A stretch of DNA of 64,000 bases from Sclerotinia nivalis (taxonomy: Eukaryota > Ascomycota > Leotiomycetes > Helotiales > Sclerotiniaceae). The notes beneath the pieces are model-generated. The model was not told where the DNA came from, ran no database searches, and was given only the letters and a program-made list of their open reading frames with translations. Position numbers and translations under genes: made by a program. Below, piece after piece: positions 11,993 through 22,554 of the stretch. Where the stretch lies: assembly GCA_029531795.1 (NCBI GenBank), contig JAPEIS010000008.1:2660705-2724704 (forward strand). Reading direction: 5' to 3'. Numbering within the stretch: the first letter of the stretch is position 1; each line of letters opens with the position of its first letter.

Positions 11993-13147
11993 CTATAGTG
12001 CGCCAATTGCACTATATATAGCGTTTACATACGCCTTTGTGCGGTCTGAACCCAAACCCCCAGTAGCATCCATTTTGTTCATAGCGTACGATACTGTCAA
12101 ATGACGATCAAGATCCATGATAACAATTGAGCCACCATACCCACCCCACGTACATACTCGTCCTTCTGGTAACCATTTCAAGTCTGTATCCTTTCCAGAA
12201 AGCGCAAATCCGATACCAAAACGAATGTTCATCCCAGTGACCAAGTCAATTCCTTTGGACTGCTCCTGGAAAATAAGGTCAATCGTCTTCTGTGACAGAA
12301 AACGTACTCCCTTTGCTTCACCTCCAAGCGAGATCGGACTGAGCATGGTAGCTATCGAGAGAGCATTACCATGACCATTAACTGAACCAATTTCAGCTTC
12401 TCTCCATTTGCGAGTATCAACAAGAGTGGGGTCCAGCGCCGGATTATTGAAAGTTCTTGCTGGGATAGAAGTCGTGTCAATTGGAAAAGTGGCGCCTGCG
12501 TCGAAAACTGGAAACAAAAGATGCGATATTCGGTGCCAGTTTTTCTCTGATGCTCCAATCTCAAAATCCGCTCCTAATGGTCCGGCAATTTCTTGGGCAA
12601 CAAAATCTTTCAAAGTTTTACCAGCGACTTTACGAACCAGTTGGCCGATTAAAAACCCATAAGTGTACAAATGATAACCAGAAGCTGATCCTGGAGTCCA
12701 CCATGGTTCTTGTTCCGCGAGCTTCGCAACACTCGGATCGAGATCAAAGAGGTCTTCCATCGTCATTGGCGCGTCCCAACCTGATAGTCCAGAAGTATGC
12801 GATAGGATATGTCTAATCTCTATGGATGATTTTCCATTACTATCGAATTCAGGCCAGTATTTATAGACCTTTTCGTTTATGTCGAGAAGTCCCCGATCAA
12901 CCAGTATCAGGGCAGCGAGAGCACAAACAGCTTTGGTTGTAGAGAAGACAGTGACAATTGTGTCACGTTCCCATGCCTTGGTCTTATCTTGTGTACTAAA
13001 ACCTCCCCAAATATCGACCACATTTTCTCCATTGATGTTAACAGCGATAGACGCACCCAATTCTTCTCCATTTTCGAGATAGTTTTGAAAGGTCTTTGAC
13101 ACCTCCGTAAATTTAGGATCGACATATCCGTGTACTTGTTGCTGCAT
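11993..13147 (-). CDS. Beta-lactamase-family serine hydrolase (class C / EstB-like)
   Basis: A single exon encodes 384 aa, from ATG at 13147 to the stop at 11993. The nucleophile motif SxxK is S69-T-T-K72 in TVFSTTKAV. The HILSHTSGLSGW segment (about 113-124) and the Tyr of SGYHLYTYGFLIG (Y158, likely the general base) follow in the order normal for PF00144. The third-motif region is TWGGYGGSIVIMDLD near the C-terminus. Length and motif order match fungal and bacterial EstB/LACTB-type hydrolases. These mostly act as esterases or transesterases on small esters rather than as antibiotic-degrading lactamases. There is no signal peptide, so a cytosolic location is expected. No biosynthetic cluster surrounds it, so the substrate is open. 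Confidence 0.9.
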   Translation of the reverse strand: MQQQVHGYVDPKFTEVSKTFQNYLENGEELGASIAVNINGENVVDIWGGFSTQDKTKAWERDTIVTVFSTTKAVCALAALILVDRGLLDINEKVYKYWPEFDSNGKSSIEIRHILSHTSGLSGWDAPMTMEDLFDLDPSVAKLAEQEPWWTPGSASGYHLYTYGFLIGQLVRKVAGKTLKDFVAQEIAGPLGADFEIGASEKNWHRISHLLFPVFDAGATFPIDTTSIPARTFNNPALDPTLVDTRKWREAEIGSVNGHGNALSIATMLSPISLGGEAKGVRFLSQKTIDLIFQEQSKGIDLVTGMNIRFGIGFALSGKDTDLKWLPEGRVCTWGGYGGSIVIMDLDRHLTVSYAMNKMDATGGLGSDRTKAYVNAIYSAIGAL

Positions 13148-15004
13148 GGTTTATAAATAATGACGGTCGCTACTATGGCAAATACTTTGAATTAAGATAT
13201 GAATGAATATTAGGTATGTTCCTTTCGTTTGGGGTAGAACGCCAAGGTTCTAACCATTTAAAGCAAACTTCCGCTTTTCCGGCAGTCTTACCTCACCACC
13301 CTCATCTCACCAATCAATCTCGCCCTTGATCAATCTCAGCGACCACTCTCAGCTGAACACCTCTCAACTCATCTTTCCGAGTGACCAAGGTCCTCCTTCA
13401 TATGTCTCAACTTACAGCAAGCTCATATGGGACTTTGTAAAGACTCCAAAAACAAACAATGGACAACTCAACCTTATTTAAATCTGGAATTCGAAGAGGG
13501 TAGAGGGTTTTCGACATTGAGGTAAGAGCGGGGAAAAGAGAATACCAAAAACGTTCTTATGGGCGACTAAAGCAAAACCAAAAAACTTTCCTCCTTAAGA
13601 GAACGACGTGAGATCATAAATGTGGCCGAGGTAGCAGTTGCTTTACGCAAAAGAAAAAAATAGAACCAGACAAGCATAAGATCGAGTTGACTGAGATCAT
13701 TAACGTGACCGAGGAAGTTTTATATGAGATAATTATACTTAGCAGTGAGTTGTTGTCTTGACAAATTCTACGGATTATTACTGATTCTGTCACGGGTCCA
13801 GAACTCTGCCACTGAACCACGAAACCCCTAAAAGGGTAGAAGTAGTTGGATCAGTATCAAACACTACTCGTAGAGTTATAAGCCCGTGACAGATCCGGAT
13901 ATTAGAAAGCTGAAATATCATCCAATTAAAAATAATTCATTTTCACTCTAATGAATAATTTATTTTCATTCTAATAATTCATTTATTTTCTTATTTGAAA
14001 ATGATTTATTTTCACTATTATAAATAAAATATTTTCTTATAAATAATTTGGTTTCTTCAAAATAATTTATTTTCACTCTTATGAATAATGAACCTAAATC
14101 TATCCAGCGCAGCTCTTTACAATCCAGTATATACCGCTACAAAGAAAGCAGGAAACTGGATACAAATATGGTGGGGAGCTGGCAGGCTATCTAATCAGCA
14201 ATTTTCTCGCGAACGCATTCCCTGGGGGTAAGATATTATGGTACATCACACCCGTAAACAAAAATCCTGGATCAAGCTTTATCACGGGGAAGTGACGTTG
14301 GAGCTTGGGAATTCACCATGTCGATCGAGCTCTTCAGAATGGTGGATTTCACAAGCAGCTCCTTATGGCCGATGAATTTAAGTGGAGGATGGCGGATTGT
14401 TGGTATCTGCAATGACGGGCTATAAGAAAAATAGCAATGAACTAATACGACTCCGTTGCAATGAGACCTTTAAAGAGGTTTCAAATATATCTTCGCCGAT
14501 ACATAATGAGCAATATGGCGTCTTCAAAGGTTTATTTGCGTCATGTCATTGCTCCTGTTGCTACTGTTCGTCTACCATTGGATGATTTCTGATACTGTTT
14601 GATATCTTCTGGTCCGTATATGCATTTCGTATACGACAATTAGCCTACTTTTAATTGATTTCATAATCGCATCAAACGAAAGCTGTTTGATCACTACTCT
14701 GTGAATAGCTTCATCAGCTTCATTTATCTGAATTCTAACTTGTTCAGCGGGGCAGAGGGCATTCTTAGTCCGTACAAGTGTTGTGAAAACCCCAATTAAT
14801 GGGCCGATGATTAGCGGAAGGAGAGTTTTCAAAACGAATGGCATCGAAACAGTGTAACAGAATACAACGATAGTTCTAAAATACTTCTCCCTGGTGTTTT
14901 ATATGCATATAAAAACAAGGAGAAAACCGAGCTGTCCAATCTGATGAAATTCCCTTACAAAAACGTGCCGCCTAGAACCGAGAGTTCTAAGAGTTGGCAG
15001 CCCA
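13148..15004. other. Intergenic region with an LTR-like solo repeat and an AT-rich block
   Basis: No intact gene is seen. A 104-bp LTR-like repeat lies at 13788-13891. At about 13930-14095 an AT-rich block repeats AATAATTTATTTTCA-like units. At 14105-14153 a short frame reads SSAALYNPVYTATKKA, resembling the YxxxK active-site segment of short-chain dehydrogenases. No other part of such a gene follows, so at best it is a tiny relic. The 90-codon minus-strand frame at 14572-14844 begins with a hydrophobic stretch but matches nothing I know. Confidence 0.45.
13788..13891. repeat. 104-bp LTR-like solo repeat with TGTCACGGG / CCCGTGACA ends
   Basis: The segment starts TGTCACGGG and ends CCCGTGACA, a perfect 9-bp terminal inverted repeat. 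It is flanked by GATTC (13783-13787) and GATCC (13892-13896). These look like a 5-bp target-site duplication with one transition. The terminal bases match the TGTCACGGG starts of the gypsy LTRs at 33321, 40377 and 42932. I read it as a small solo LTR or TRIM-like element. A MITE is the alternative. Confidence 0.55.
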
Positions 15005-17122
15005 TCATTCCAAAAACAAACTCTCCATTTTCTCTCTTGCTACTCCTGAAATCTCTCCATTCATCAGCCCATGTACATACGCCTCCCCGATCAAACGTCT
15101 ATTCCCACTCTTACTTCCATCCACCTGTCTTAAAACCATCGGTACCTTCGAGCCCGCCACAATCCAAATTTCATCCTCCTTTCCAGTATTCAACGTCTGA
15201 GCCCCGATTCCCCAATATCCTTTGCACGTCCTAAATATCCTTCTCCCTGCGTATACTACTCTGAACGCCTCATAGAAATCCTTGTAATCTTTGTCGAATT
15301 TTGCCTTTTCGGGAGCGGCCAAATTTTCGTTGGCCGCTACTTTAATTAGTGTTTCTAGATTTTCCCATGTGGGTATTAAAGATTTGTTAAAGTTGTGTTG
15401 GGATAAAGCATTGATTAGCTTTTTAGTGTCGTCGTATATGTTCTGGAGACTAGGCAAGTCAAGGGTGTGGTTTAAAAGTGCATAGTTGTATGCGATACTT
15501 AACTCAGAGACGCGTACTGCAATAAAATACTGAAAAGCGTGTCGTGCATCCTCCTTAGCGGGCAGCTTTCGGAAAGTGTCCTTGATGAGTGTTCGCCAGA
15601 ATGCTTCGAAATATGTTTCCGTGTTATCATCGATGTGGGGATAATCTTTATTTGGATAGTTTGCTAGCAGTTCTAGCACAGTGCTGAATCTGAAATCATT
15701 ACCCATAATTTCTGCTTGAGTAGCTGCACACTCAGAGATAATGTCAAGCTTATAAGCTGTGATAGGCAGAAGATATCGCAAATCCAATGGCGGAAGAGCT
15801 GGTACTTCAAATGGAAGACTTCGAGCGGCATTCCATCTCTCACCTCCCGTCTGCGGTCTTGGATTTCCGGCCAGAGGTTGTGGATTAGACGATGAGTTAA
15901 AATCCGGCACCCAAGAAGGAAGATCCCCTATCACCCGCACAGATTTAGGATCTTGGGTTGCCAAGGTATAATCCTCAACAAGAGAAAGAATGTTCAGATC
16001 TTTAGTTTCAAATATGATTTCCCATGCCGCTCTCGTATAAACACTCGCTGTCGTCGGATCTTTTTTATAATCCGGTGTCATATCCTTCGGGATTTTCTTC
16101 CCTCCTTTTTCCCAGATACCTCGGGTTGCATAGATCTTATCTTTTGGGTTCGTGGCATCAAAAAACCTGGAATAATACAACAATTTTTCCAAATCTAAAG
16201 CTCTTCCCATGTCTTCTATCCCAAGTGTAGCCATATCTCTCATACTTTGGAAAATTGATTGGTTGTTCAAAGTATTGTTAACGTAAACGGTTCCCTCAAC
16301 ATCATCCACAGTCTCAACCAACAACTCCATCAGTAATGTCCCCAATCCCGTTTCCCTGAGAATTTTTGCACAAGCTGTTATATCCGCCCATTCAATAACA
16401 TCACTCCCGCAGATTACCACAATCTTCCCTGGCAGAAATGCTTCTTGAACAACCCATATACGACTAAACCATGTACGTTGTAGAAACGCTGCATATTCCA
16501 ACCATTTCCAACTTTCCACCTCTTCAATACCCATTTTTGGATATATATCCCAGTCCTCAAGATCATTGATTTGTAATTCGGTATACCTTTCTTTGGGAAT
16601 TTTAGAGAGGACATTAATGATTTCAATCGCATATGGAGAATGAAAATCTGCCACGCCGAGCCAGATAATCACTTGTGAGCATTTTGAATATATTTCTCCC
16701 ATCATACCAACCTGTATATTTCTCTCCTCAATACTGTCTTGATTGATACAAATACCATCTATCCAAATGAGATTCTCTCTCTTGAACTTCCAATTTTTTT
16801 CATTTTCATCCTTGTCATCGTATTTACTGAATTCCATCAGAGCAAACAATAAGTTTTCTGTTATCAGTAAATTCTGATCATTGCACAGAATGGGATGTTC
16901 GCGTTTATCATTGCTGCGATGAATTTCCTCTTCTGGGCTAAGAGCATGATATAGTGGATCGGACCAAGTATAAGAGAGACAATCGTATGGAGGTGCTGTT
17001 TCGAGATTTACTTCTTGAAGTGTTACGCGAATTGGTTCGCCTGGACCAGAATCGAGATGTAGGAGGCGGATAAAAGGAGAAGGGAGTATGGAAGGATATA
17101 TTCTGCTGCGTCTGGGTGACAT
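15005..17122 (-). CDS. HET-domain (heterokaryon incompatibility) protein, 705 aa
   Basis: A single exon runs from ATG at 17122 to the stop at 15005. It contains a canonical HET domain: FIRLLHL (about 17-23), YDCLSYTWSDP (46-56), NLIWIDGICINQDSIEERNIQ (117-137), CSQVIIWLG (148-156) and RTWFSRIWVVQEAF (215-228). Downstream, ATNPKDKIYATRGIW resembles the post-HET 'DKIYALLGL' segment common in the family. The end has GYWGIGAQTLNTG and GEAYVHGLMNGE. The plus-strand HET protein at 9531 shares this C-terminal arrangement, so the two may be distant paralogues. Expected role: an intracellular trigger of incompatibility-associated cell death. The C-terminal half, after about residue 430, shows no recognisable repeat or receptor domain. 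Confidence 0.92.
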   Translation of the reverse strand: MSPRRSRIYPSILPSPFIRLLHLDSGPGEPIRVTLQEVNLETAPPYDCLSYTWSDPLYHALSPEEEIHRSNDKREHPILCNDQNLLITENLLFALMEFSKYDDKDENEKNWKFKRENLIWIDGICINQDSIEERNIQVGMMGEIYSKCSQVIIWLGVADFHSPYAIEIINVLSKIPKERYTELQINDLEDWDIYPKMGIEEVESWKWLEYAAFLQRTWFSRIWVVQEAFLPGKIVVICGSDVIEWADITACAKILRETGLGTLLMELLVETVDDVEGTVYVNNTLNNQSIFQSMRDMATLGIEDMGRALDLEKLLYYSRFFDATNPKDKIYATRGIWEKGGKKIPKDMTPDYKKDPTTASVYTRAAWEIIFETKDLNILSLVEDYTLATQDPKSVRVIGDLPSWVPDFNSSSNPQPLAGNPRPQTGGERWNAARSLPFEVPALPPLDLRYLLPITAYKLDIISECAATQAEIMGNDFRFSTVLELLANYPNKDYPHIDDNTETYFEAFWRTLIKDTFRKLPAKEDARHAFQYFIAVRVSELSIAYNYALLNHTLDLPSLQNIYDDTKKLINALSQHNFNKSLIPTWENLETLIKVAANENLAAPEKAKFDKDYKDFYEAFRVVYAGRRIFRTCKGYWGIGAQTLNTGKEDEIWIVAGSKVPMVLRQVDGSKSGNRRLIGEAYVHGLMNGEISGVAREKMESLFLE

Positions 17123-18047
17123 GATGTATCACAGTGTTTGCAATAAATCGAGGGGCTCGTGTCGCGGACTTTAAAGGTACAATGACTGGAGAGATGGATT
17201 GGGAGATTTTGGCCATGTCAAGACGGCTGGGGTTATATATGTAGTGCCGAGCTACTGCGGGTATTAGAGACTGAAGGATGCATGCAGGGTTAGGGCGCTT
17301 GAGGTTTAGGTTTCATTGCTAATGTGCAGAAGGATCGGGTGCAGTCAGTCCTCTGGCCAACAGCCAAGAAAAGACCTGAGCTTATAACTCGGAATGGTCA
17401 CATAACTGTAGAAATCACTTGCTTTATTCCTGTAATTGAAGCTTATGATACGAGCTTTGAGTCCGGCCCCTCGGCACCTGAAAAATAATTCGCATCGCTG
17501 CCACTCCTCGAATGATTTTTTAAAGCACCTCAAAACCTACCTCGCAGCTCGTCCTCCGGAGGAATAATTATATCATTTGAAAGCCCTAATTCTTATAATT
17601 ATTTCACTATTATTATTATTCAATTCATTGAATTATTTTTCGATTTATATTAAATTTAAAGAATTTTGAAACGTTACACGTGATATTTCAAAGAAAAGTT
17701 CGTAAGTGTACATTGACCACCTGTGTTTTTAAGTGTTTTTGTAGTATGAAAGGTTAGATTAGAGAACTCCTCAAATTAGATTGCCCTTGGCCGTCGGCCG
17801 AATTGAATAATTATAAAATTAACCTAATATTATACAACTAGAAATATAAGTGTTCCAAAATTCATCTTCCCCAATAATTTCCATCCCTGCATGATTTATG
17901 GGGCATCATTAATCGCCTTTTCAGCCAGACAGTATAAATACAGCATTTACAAAACAAAAGTCATGATTCCCAAATATTCTTAATCATTCCACCCAAGATT
18001 CCTTAGTCTTGAACCCCTAACCATTATTATTTCCATCATTAGCTCAA
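17123..18047. other. Intergenic region, partly AT-rich
   Basis: This lies between the start of the minus-strand HET gene and the 3' end of the peptidase gene. The stretch from about 17560 to 17900 is AT-rich with TTATTATTATT-like runs. No gene or RNA is seen. Confidence 0.5.
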
Positions 18048-20897
18048 TCACTTACTACAATCAGGACACTGATTAAGGTTGACCGTTTTCAACTGCTTCT
18101 GACTTCCACATTTTGCCAAACTTCCTGCTGGCGGACAAATGTTTTGGTGAAGAATTTGGTTCCCCAACTTTCCATTTGGACTATGCGCTATACACTTGGT
18201 TTTCGTGTTAGGGCATAGTCGACCTGCTTCGGGACATTTACTCAAACACTGGGATACACCCTTGCCACCAAGACAAGAGGGAACATTCACGCAAAGTTTC
18301 CCCCCTCGGCAGTCTGCATTTTTGGTACATTTAATGACTTTCGTGGATGCAGGGGCATTTCGAGAGGCTCCATCATTCACAGCTGGGAGACCGTTATTGA
18401 GAGCTTGGAGGATGAAATTTGCAATGGGGGAGGTGGTTAGGGAAGAAAGATAATCAGTAATATTGGTGGGAGTCTTTTTGGGGCTTCCGGATGGACCAAT
18501 GAAATTCGGTAAGTTCTGCAACGTGGAAGAATAGCCGGTTGAATCCTCGACGCACAGACTGGAGTTCTTCCAGATGGCATCGGCTGCATACTGCCAAAGA
18601 TTGGTATAGTTATATACGGTTTGTGGAGTATAGTAGATGCGACAATCTGCGGCTTCATAGGCAAATTGTAGTGGAATCTCTTCATTTTTGCGGACTTGAT
18701 CACGAAGATTAATATCCGCATAGTACACAAACACGCTGAGTTGCTCCGTCCTATTTGGAAGGAATGTTGCATCTGATGAGCTCTGGTTTTGTAAAAGTTG
18801 TTGAGTGAAATCAATGTTGGCATCAAGGGTAAAGGTATCGTAGTCGCGTGCGCCGCGAGATCCTGCAGGGGCTTGCATCGGACCTGTTGTTGGGGTTCCA
18901 CCTACTGCAACAACTTTCACACCTGCCTCTTGGCGGAAAAATTCGATCAAAAGAGCACAAGAAGAGTGACAAATACCGTCCGATAGCTACCATAATTAGA
19001 TTGTGAAACACTAAACCATATGAGCAGGTCACTTACGATGATGATATCTTCCGCTGCAAATGGTGGCTCAGCTCCAGATGGTGCAGGATTCGCATCATAA
19101 CCGTAGACTGCAAAAGAATCATCGTCGATATCTAGGCCGGTGCCCGAGGCATCAAAAATAGCATTAGATAGATTATATCGTTCCTATTGATACTCGTTAG
19201 CCGTGTCTCTTGGAGAGGCAGTATTAGTGATCAACGAGAACATAAACTTACAATATTAGTGAAGTTATCACCGTTGTATAAATTAGGTCCGAAAAACTCC
19301 CCCCAATTGGTGAAGTTGCGATTAGTATCCGCATTGATCCGATCAGTAACAACCCATTCATCAGCGGCCAAGACATATTTTGTTTCATCATCTTCGGCCA
19401 GACTATCCCAGTACGGTGTCAAAGTCTTGCCAAGCACATCAGCGGAAGCATGGGCCCGCATGCGAGAACCAGCAAAAGGGTCGATATTCGGAAAGAATTG
19501 TTTGAATGTATCAATTGCGAGCAAGGATTGTCCACCATAATTCTGCTGAAGATCGATCACAACCTTCTTGAGACCGGCTGCTTTTGTCTGATTGATAAAT
19601 TTGGTAATTGTTTGCTGGAAGCTAAAGACCGCGTCCCCATCAACATCGAAGCTAGGAATACTTAGTACAGAAACAGATGTAGAATCGAGGAAATAGCCTG
19701 TTCTTCCATTAGTAACATGTATTGAAGTGAGGTAAAAGACACTAAGTTGGCAAAACCTCGAATCACATACCAGAAACAACTCCATCACCAAATGTTCCAA
19801 GGTCTACTTGTGCAACATCAGGTATCTCTGGGTAAGCTGCATTGTTCCATCCTGTCGGGGTTGGGCTTGTCGAAGTGGCCGCGGCCGTTGCTCCAGAATC
19901 ATCACCAGAATCATCACCGGAATCATCTTCTGACTCGTCTGGATCGTATGATGCAGGATAGAATCCTAAAACGAAGAAATTGTAAAAGTCACCTCCAGTT
20001 TGAAGAGGTCCAGTTGGACCAGGGCTATCGTAGATCGCAAGGAACTTTTCAGTCCAAGATGTCCCATTTTCTAGCACAAAAGTGATATTATCACCGGGGT
20101 AAAATGTCGCACCGCCACTGAATACATTGAAGAATCCTTGAATATCTTGAGCCGCACTCAGCATCAGCTGGTTCCAATCTGCATGAGCCTCAAGTGTGCC
20201 TGCTGAATTTACCGATGCGAAATCCGAAAGATAAGTGGCGGCATCTCTACCGTTGATTGACTTGATCGCTGAAGGTTGGAAAGTTGTGAAAAATTCACTA
20301 TCGAAAAGATCATCGGCCAGGTAGGTCTTCGGAATTTGCTGGCCATCTAATGATAATGATACCACATCCCTTGGGCTAGCAAAACTAAATGCTGACAAAG
20401 CTCCTGCTAACATGTCGACATGGCCGTCATGCGCAGCGTAAATCAGAGTCTGTAGAGTAGATTCAAACTCGTATTGATTTGAAAAAATGCCCTCGTCTAT
20501 TGCGGTTTGAATTCGCTTCAGTCCTGCTAAGAGGTCCACGGCTGGTTGCTGATAACTTGTGGGCGGGTTCTTCAGATAGGTCAATGTACTCTGGAATTGG
20601 AGGGTGTCATTATAGTATGAGATAAAACGGGAGGCGACAGCAGGATTGAACGGGACACTAGTGAGGCATTCAAATGCCAGACTTGCATTGAATATAACAG
20701 TGTCTATTATTTCATCAGTCGAGAAACTCAATGGATGTCGCATTTTTCATACCTTCATTATTGACGATATCACCACAAGCCGTTGAAGCGGAATTCCTAG
20801 CACTCAGTGTCGCAGTCGTTCCAGGTGTTGGACTTGCGTACACGCCCCCATTAACATAAAGGAAAAATAACACTTTAGCACACTGGGAAAACCGCAT
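18048..20897 (-). CDS. Secreted S41-family (tail-specific/CPAF-like) peptidase, five exons
   Basis: Exons on the minus strand are 20897-20753, 20703-19771, 19697-19252, 19183-19037 and 18986-18048. Introns are 49, 73, 68 and 50 bp, with donors GTATGA, GTATGT, GTAAGT and GTAAGT and phases consistent throughout. The product is 869 aa. Residues 1-22 form a signal peptide. The domain opens with ACGDIVNN and FNASLAFECLTSVPFNP, typical of fungal 'CPAF-like PDZ / peptidase S41' proteins. An acidic repeat (ESEDDSGDDSGDDSG) sits near residues 300-325. The core has VVIDLQQNYGGQS (exon 3) and LSDGICHSSCALLIEF at the start of exon 5 (558-573). The latter holds the likely nucleophile Ser565 or Ser566 between two cysteines. 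The last roughly 95 residues are Cys-rich and probably disulfide-bonded. The expected role is an extracellular or cell-wall protease. The substrate is unknown. Confidence 0.85.
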
Positions 20898-22554
20898 GAT
20901 GCAGTAGCTAAGAAATGGAAAATTGTTGAAAGTAAAAGACTGGCGCTACCTCGTGGCTCTCATCAGTTGGGACGGAGAATTTATACATAAGTTTTATTGC
21001 TACGAGTGAAGATTTAGTTTGCGGCTGATAATGCAGGGCTGTGTTATACCAGAGGAGGATTAATCTTGCATATCGCTCATTAAGCGTAATTAACTTTGCG
21101 CAGCGTGAGGAACGAGATGTCTTATGTGATTGGTCCCATGTTTCATGGTCCCCGGTAGTTGGTCAGCAACAAGGGGTAAGCATCCCACTTTGGATACAAA
21201 TAATTAAGCTTATTCACACCTCGAGGCTCTTTAGGTGTCGTGTTATTCTATTTAAGAATTTTTGTGTCAGCCCAAGAGCAGTACCATAGTGAAGGATGGG
21301 GTAGAGTGGACTAGATTGACATATATGGAGGAGCTAATTATTGTTACAGCCGGTCTCGAGTATTTCCACGATAAGTAAATAGAACCCAGCAGGCATGTCA
21401 GCACTAATACGGTGTGTGCGTGTAGCATGGTAATATATCACAACGGATATAGCATATGAACATGATAGGGGCAAGAACGAGATACAAATCCAACTCTGGA
21501 CCAAAAGATTCGGGGTGCTATATAACTTACATGCTGTTTTCAGAAGGCTATTGAGAACGTTTCAAACTAATTTGAAAAACTGAGCGACTGAAAAATGCTT
21601 GCTCTGAGGATATAGCCACCTGAAAACCACGAAAGCATTCGTTGGGTCGTGAAGATCGGTAATTTGAAACCATACTAAGCCATGAAGACATCCAAACGTG
21701 TCATTTCGCGAGGCGCCAAATGATCAAGTCATGGCTGATTTTAGGGCTAGGACAACTGTGTTCGCAGCTTGGCTCTATTGAAGTGGAAAATCCTTCATAG
21801 TAAAGAGTTGGAAACTATCCAGACGTTTTAGATTTAACCCATGGCCCTCAAATCCTTGTGATGGCTCTCTTTTTCCCAATCATCTCTTTCAACCAAAATA
21901 ATATCCGGGGGATTTATGTAAACGAGTAAATTTCGCTGCTCGATCCAAATCGTCTTCCATTTCTTGCTAGTGTATGTTGTTGTACTGTCGTAACGACCAT
22001 GGGTGGGGGAAGGGAAACATTCTGTCGAAGAAAAGTGCGGTAACCTTAATAGATTCCTGAGCTTTACATTGCAGCAACACAACGTCGTGGCCCAACTTCG
22101 TGGAAGATATTATTTAGTAATTAAAAAGCTTAGAAATAACCGGCAGGAATGGGAACATTTCGAAAGGTTTGTTGTGGGATGGTGCAGGTGGGACACTGGG
22201 TTGCTGAGTCATCCCCCGCCCAAGGTAAGATTGATATCAAGAATTTATCCTGTGTTCATGCATTCATGCGGCAAAGCTCTGCAAAGTTGCTCAATCAATC
22301 TTTCATCTTCTTCGATAAGAGAAATTCATCCATTATTTGGGTATAATTTGCCTATACGTTCAAACAGAGGGGCAATGTCTATCTTGCTTACACACTTGAC
22401 TACGATGGCATGCATTCCATCTTCTTCGTTTGTATCTTATGTTAACGCTTACACCATTGCACATACAATTGATTAGTTCAATTCAATTTCTTCTTATTGT
22501 TTTCTCTGACACAGACTTTCAAGATTGGTCGTAATCATTCGCGGCAACACAGCG
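20898..22554. other. Intergenic region between divergent genes
   Basis: This is the common upstream region of the S41 peptidase (-) and the membrane protein (+). The longest frame (22003-22476) lacks any domain signal and is judged chance. I see no RNA gene or transposon. The stretch 22485-22520 is T/C-rich, with TTTCTCTGACACAG just before the start codon at 22555. It may be an intron acceptor in the 5' UTR. Confidence 0.45.

Noticed and set aside
13795..13830. tRNA-Gly-like A-box (minus strand GTGGTTCAGTGGCAGAG)
   Set aside because: No T-arm/B-box or acceptor stem follows. The similarity is confined to about 20 bases within the LTR-like repeat.
14105..14153. Short-chain-dehydrogenase-like YxxxK segment
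   Set aside because: Only about 16 residues match and nothing of the Rossmann core is nearby, so it could be chance.
14572..14844. 90-codon minus-strand frame with a hydrophobic start
   Set aside because: No family resemblance and no supporting context; not listed as a gene.
11993..20897. Secondary-metabolite gene cluster
   Set aside because: The hydrolase, HET and peptidase genes are not accompanied by a PKS, NRPS, terpene synthase or P450.
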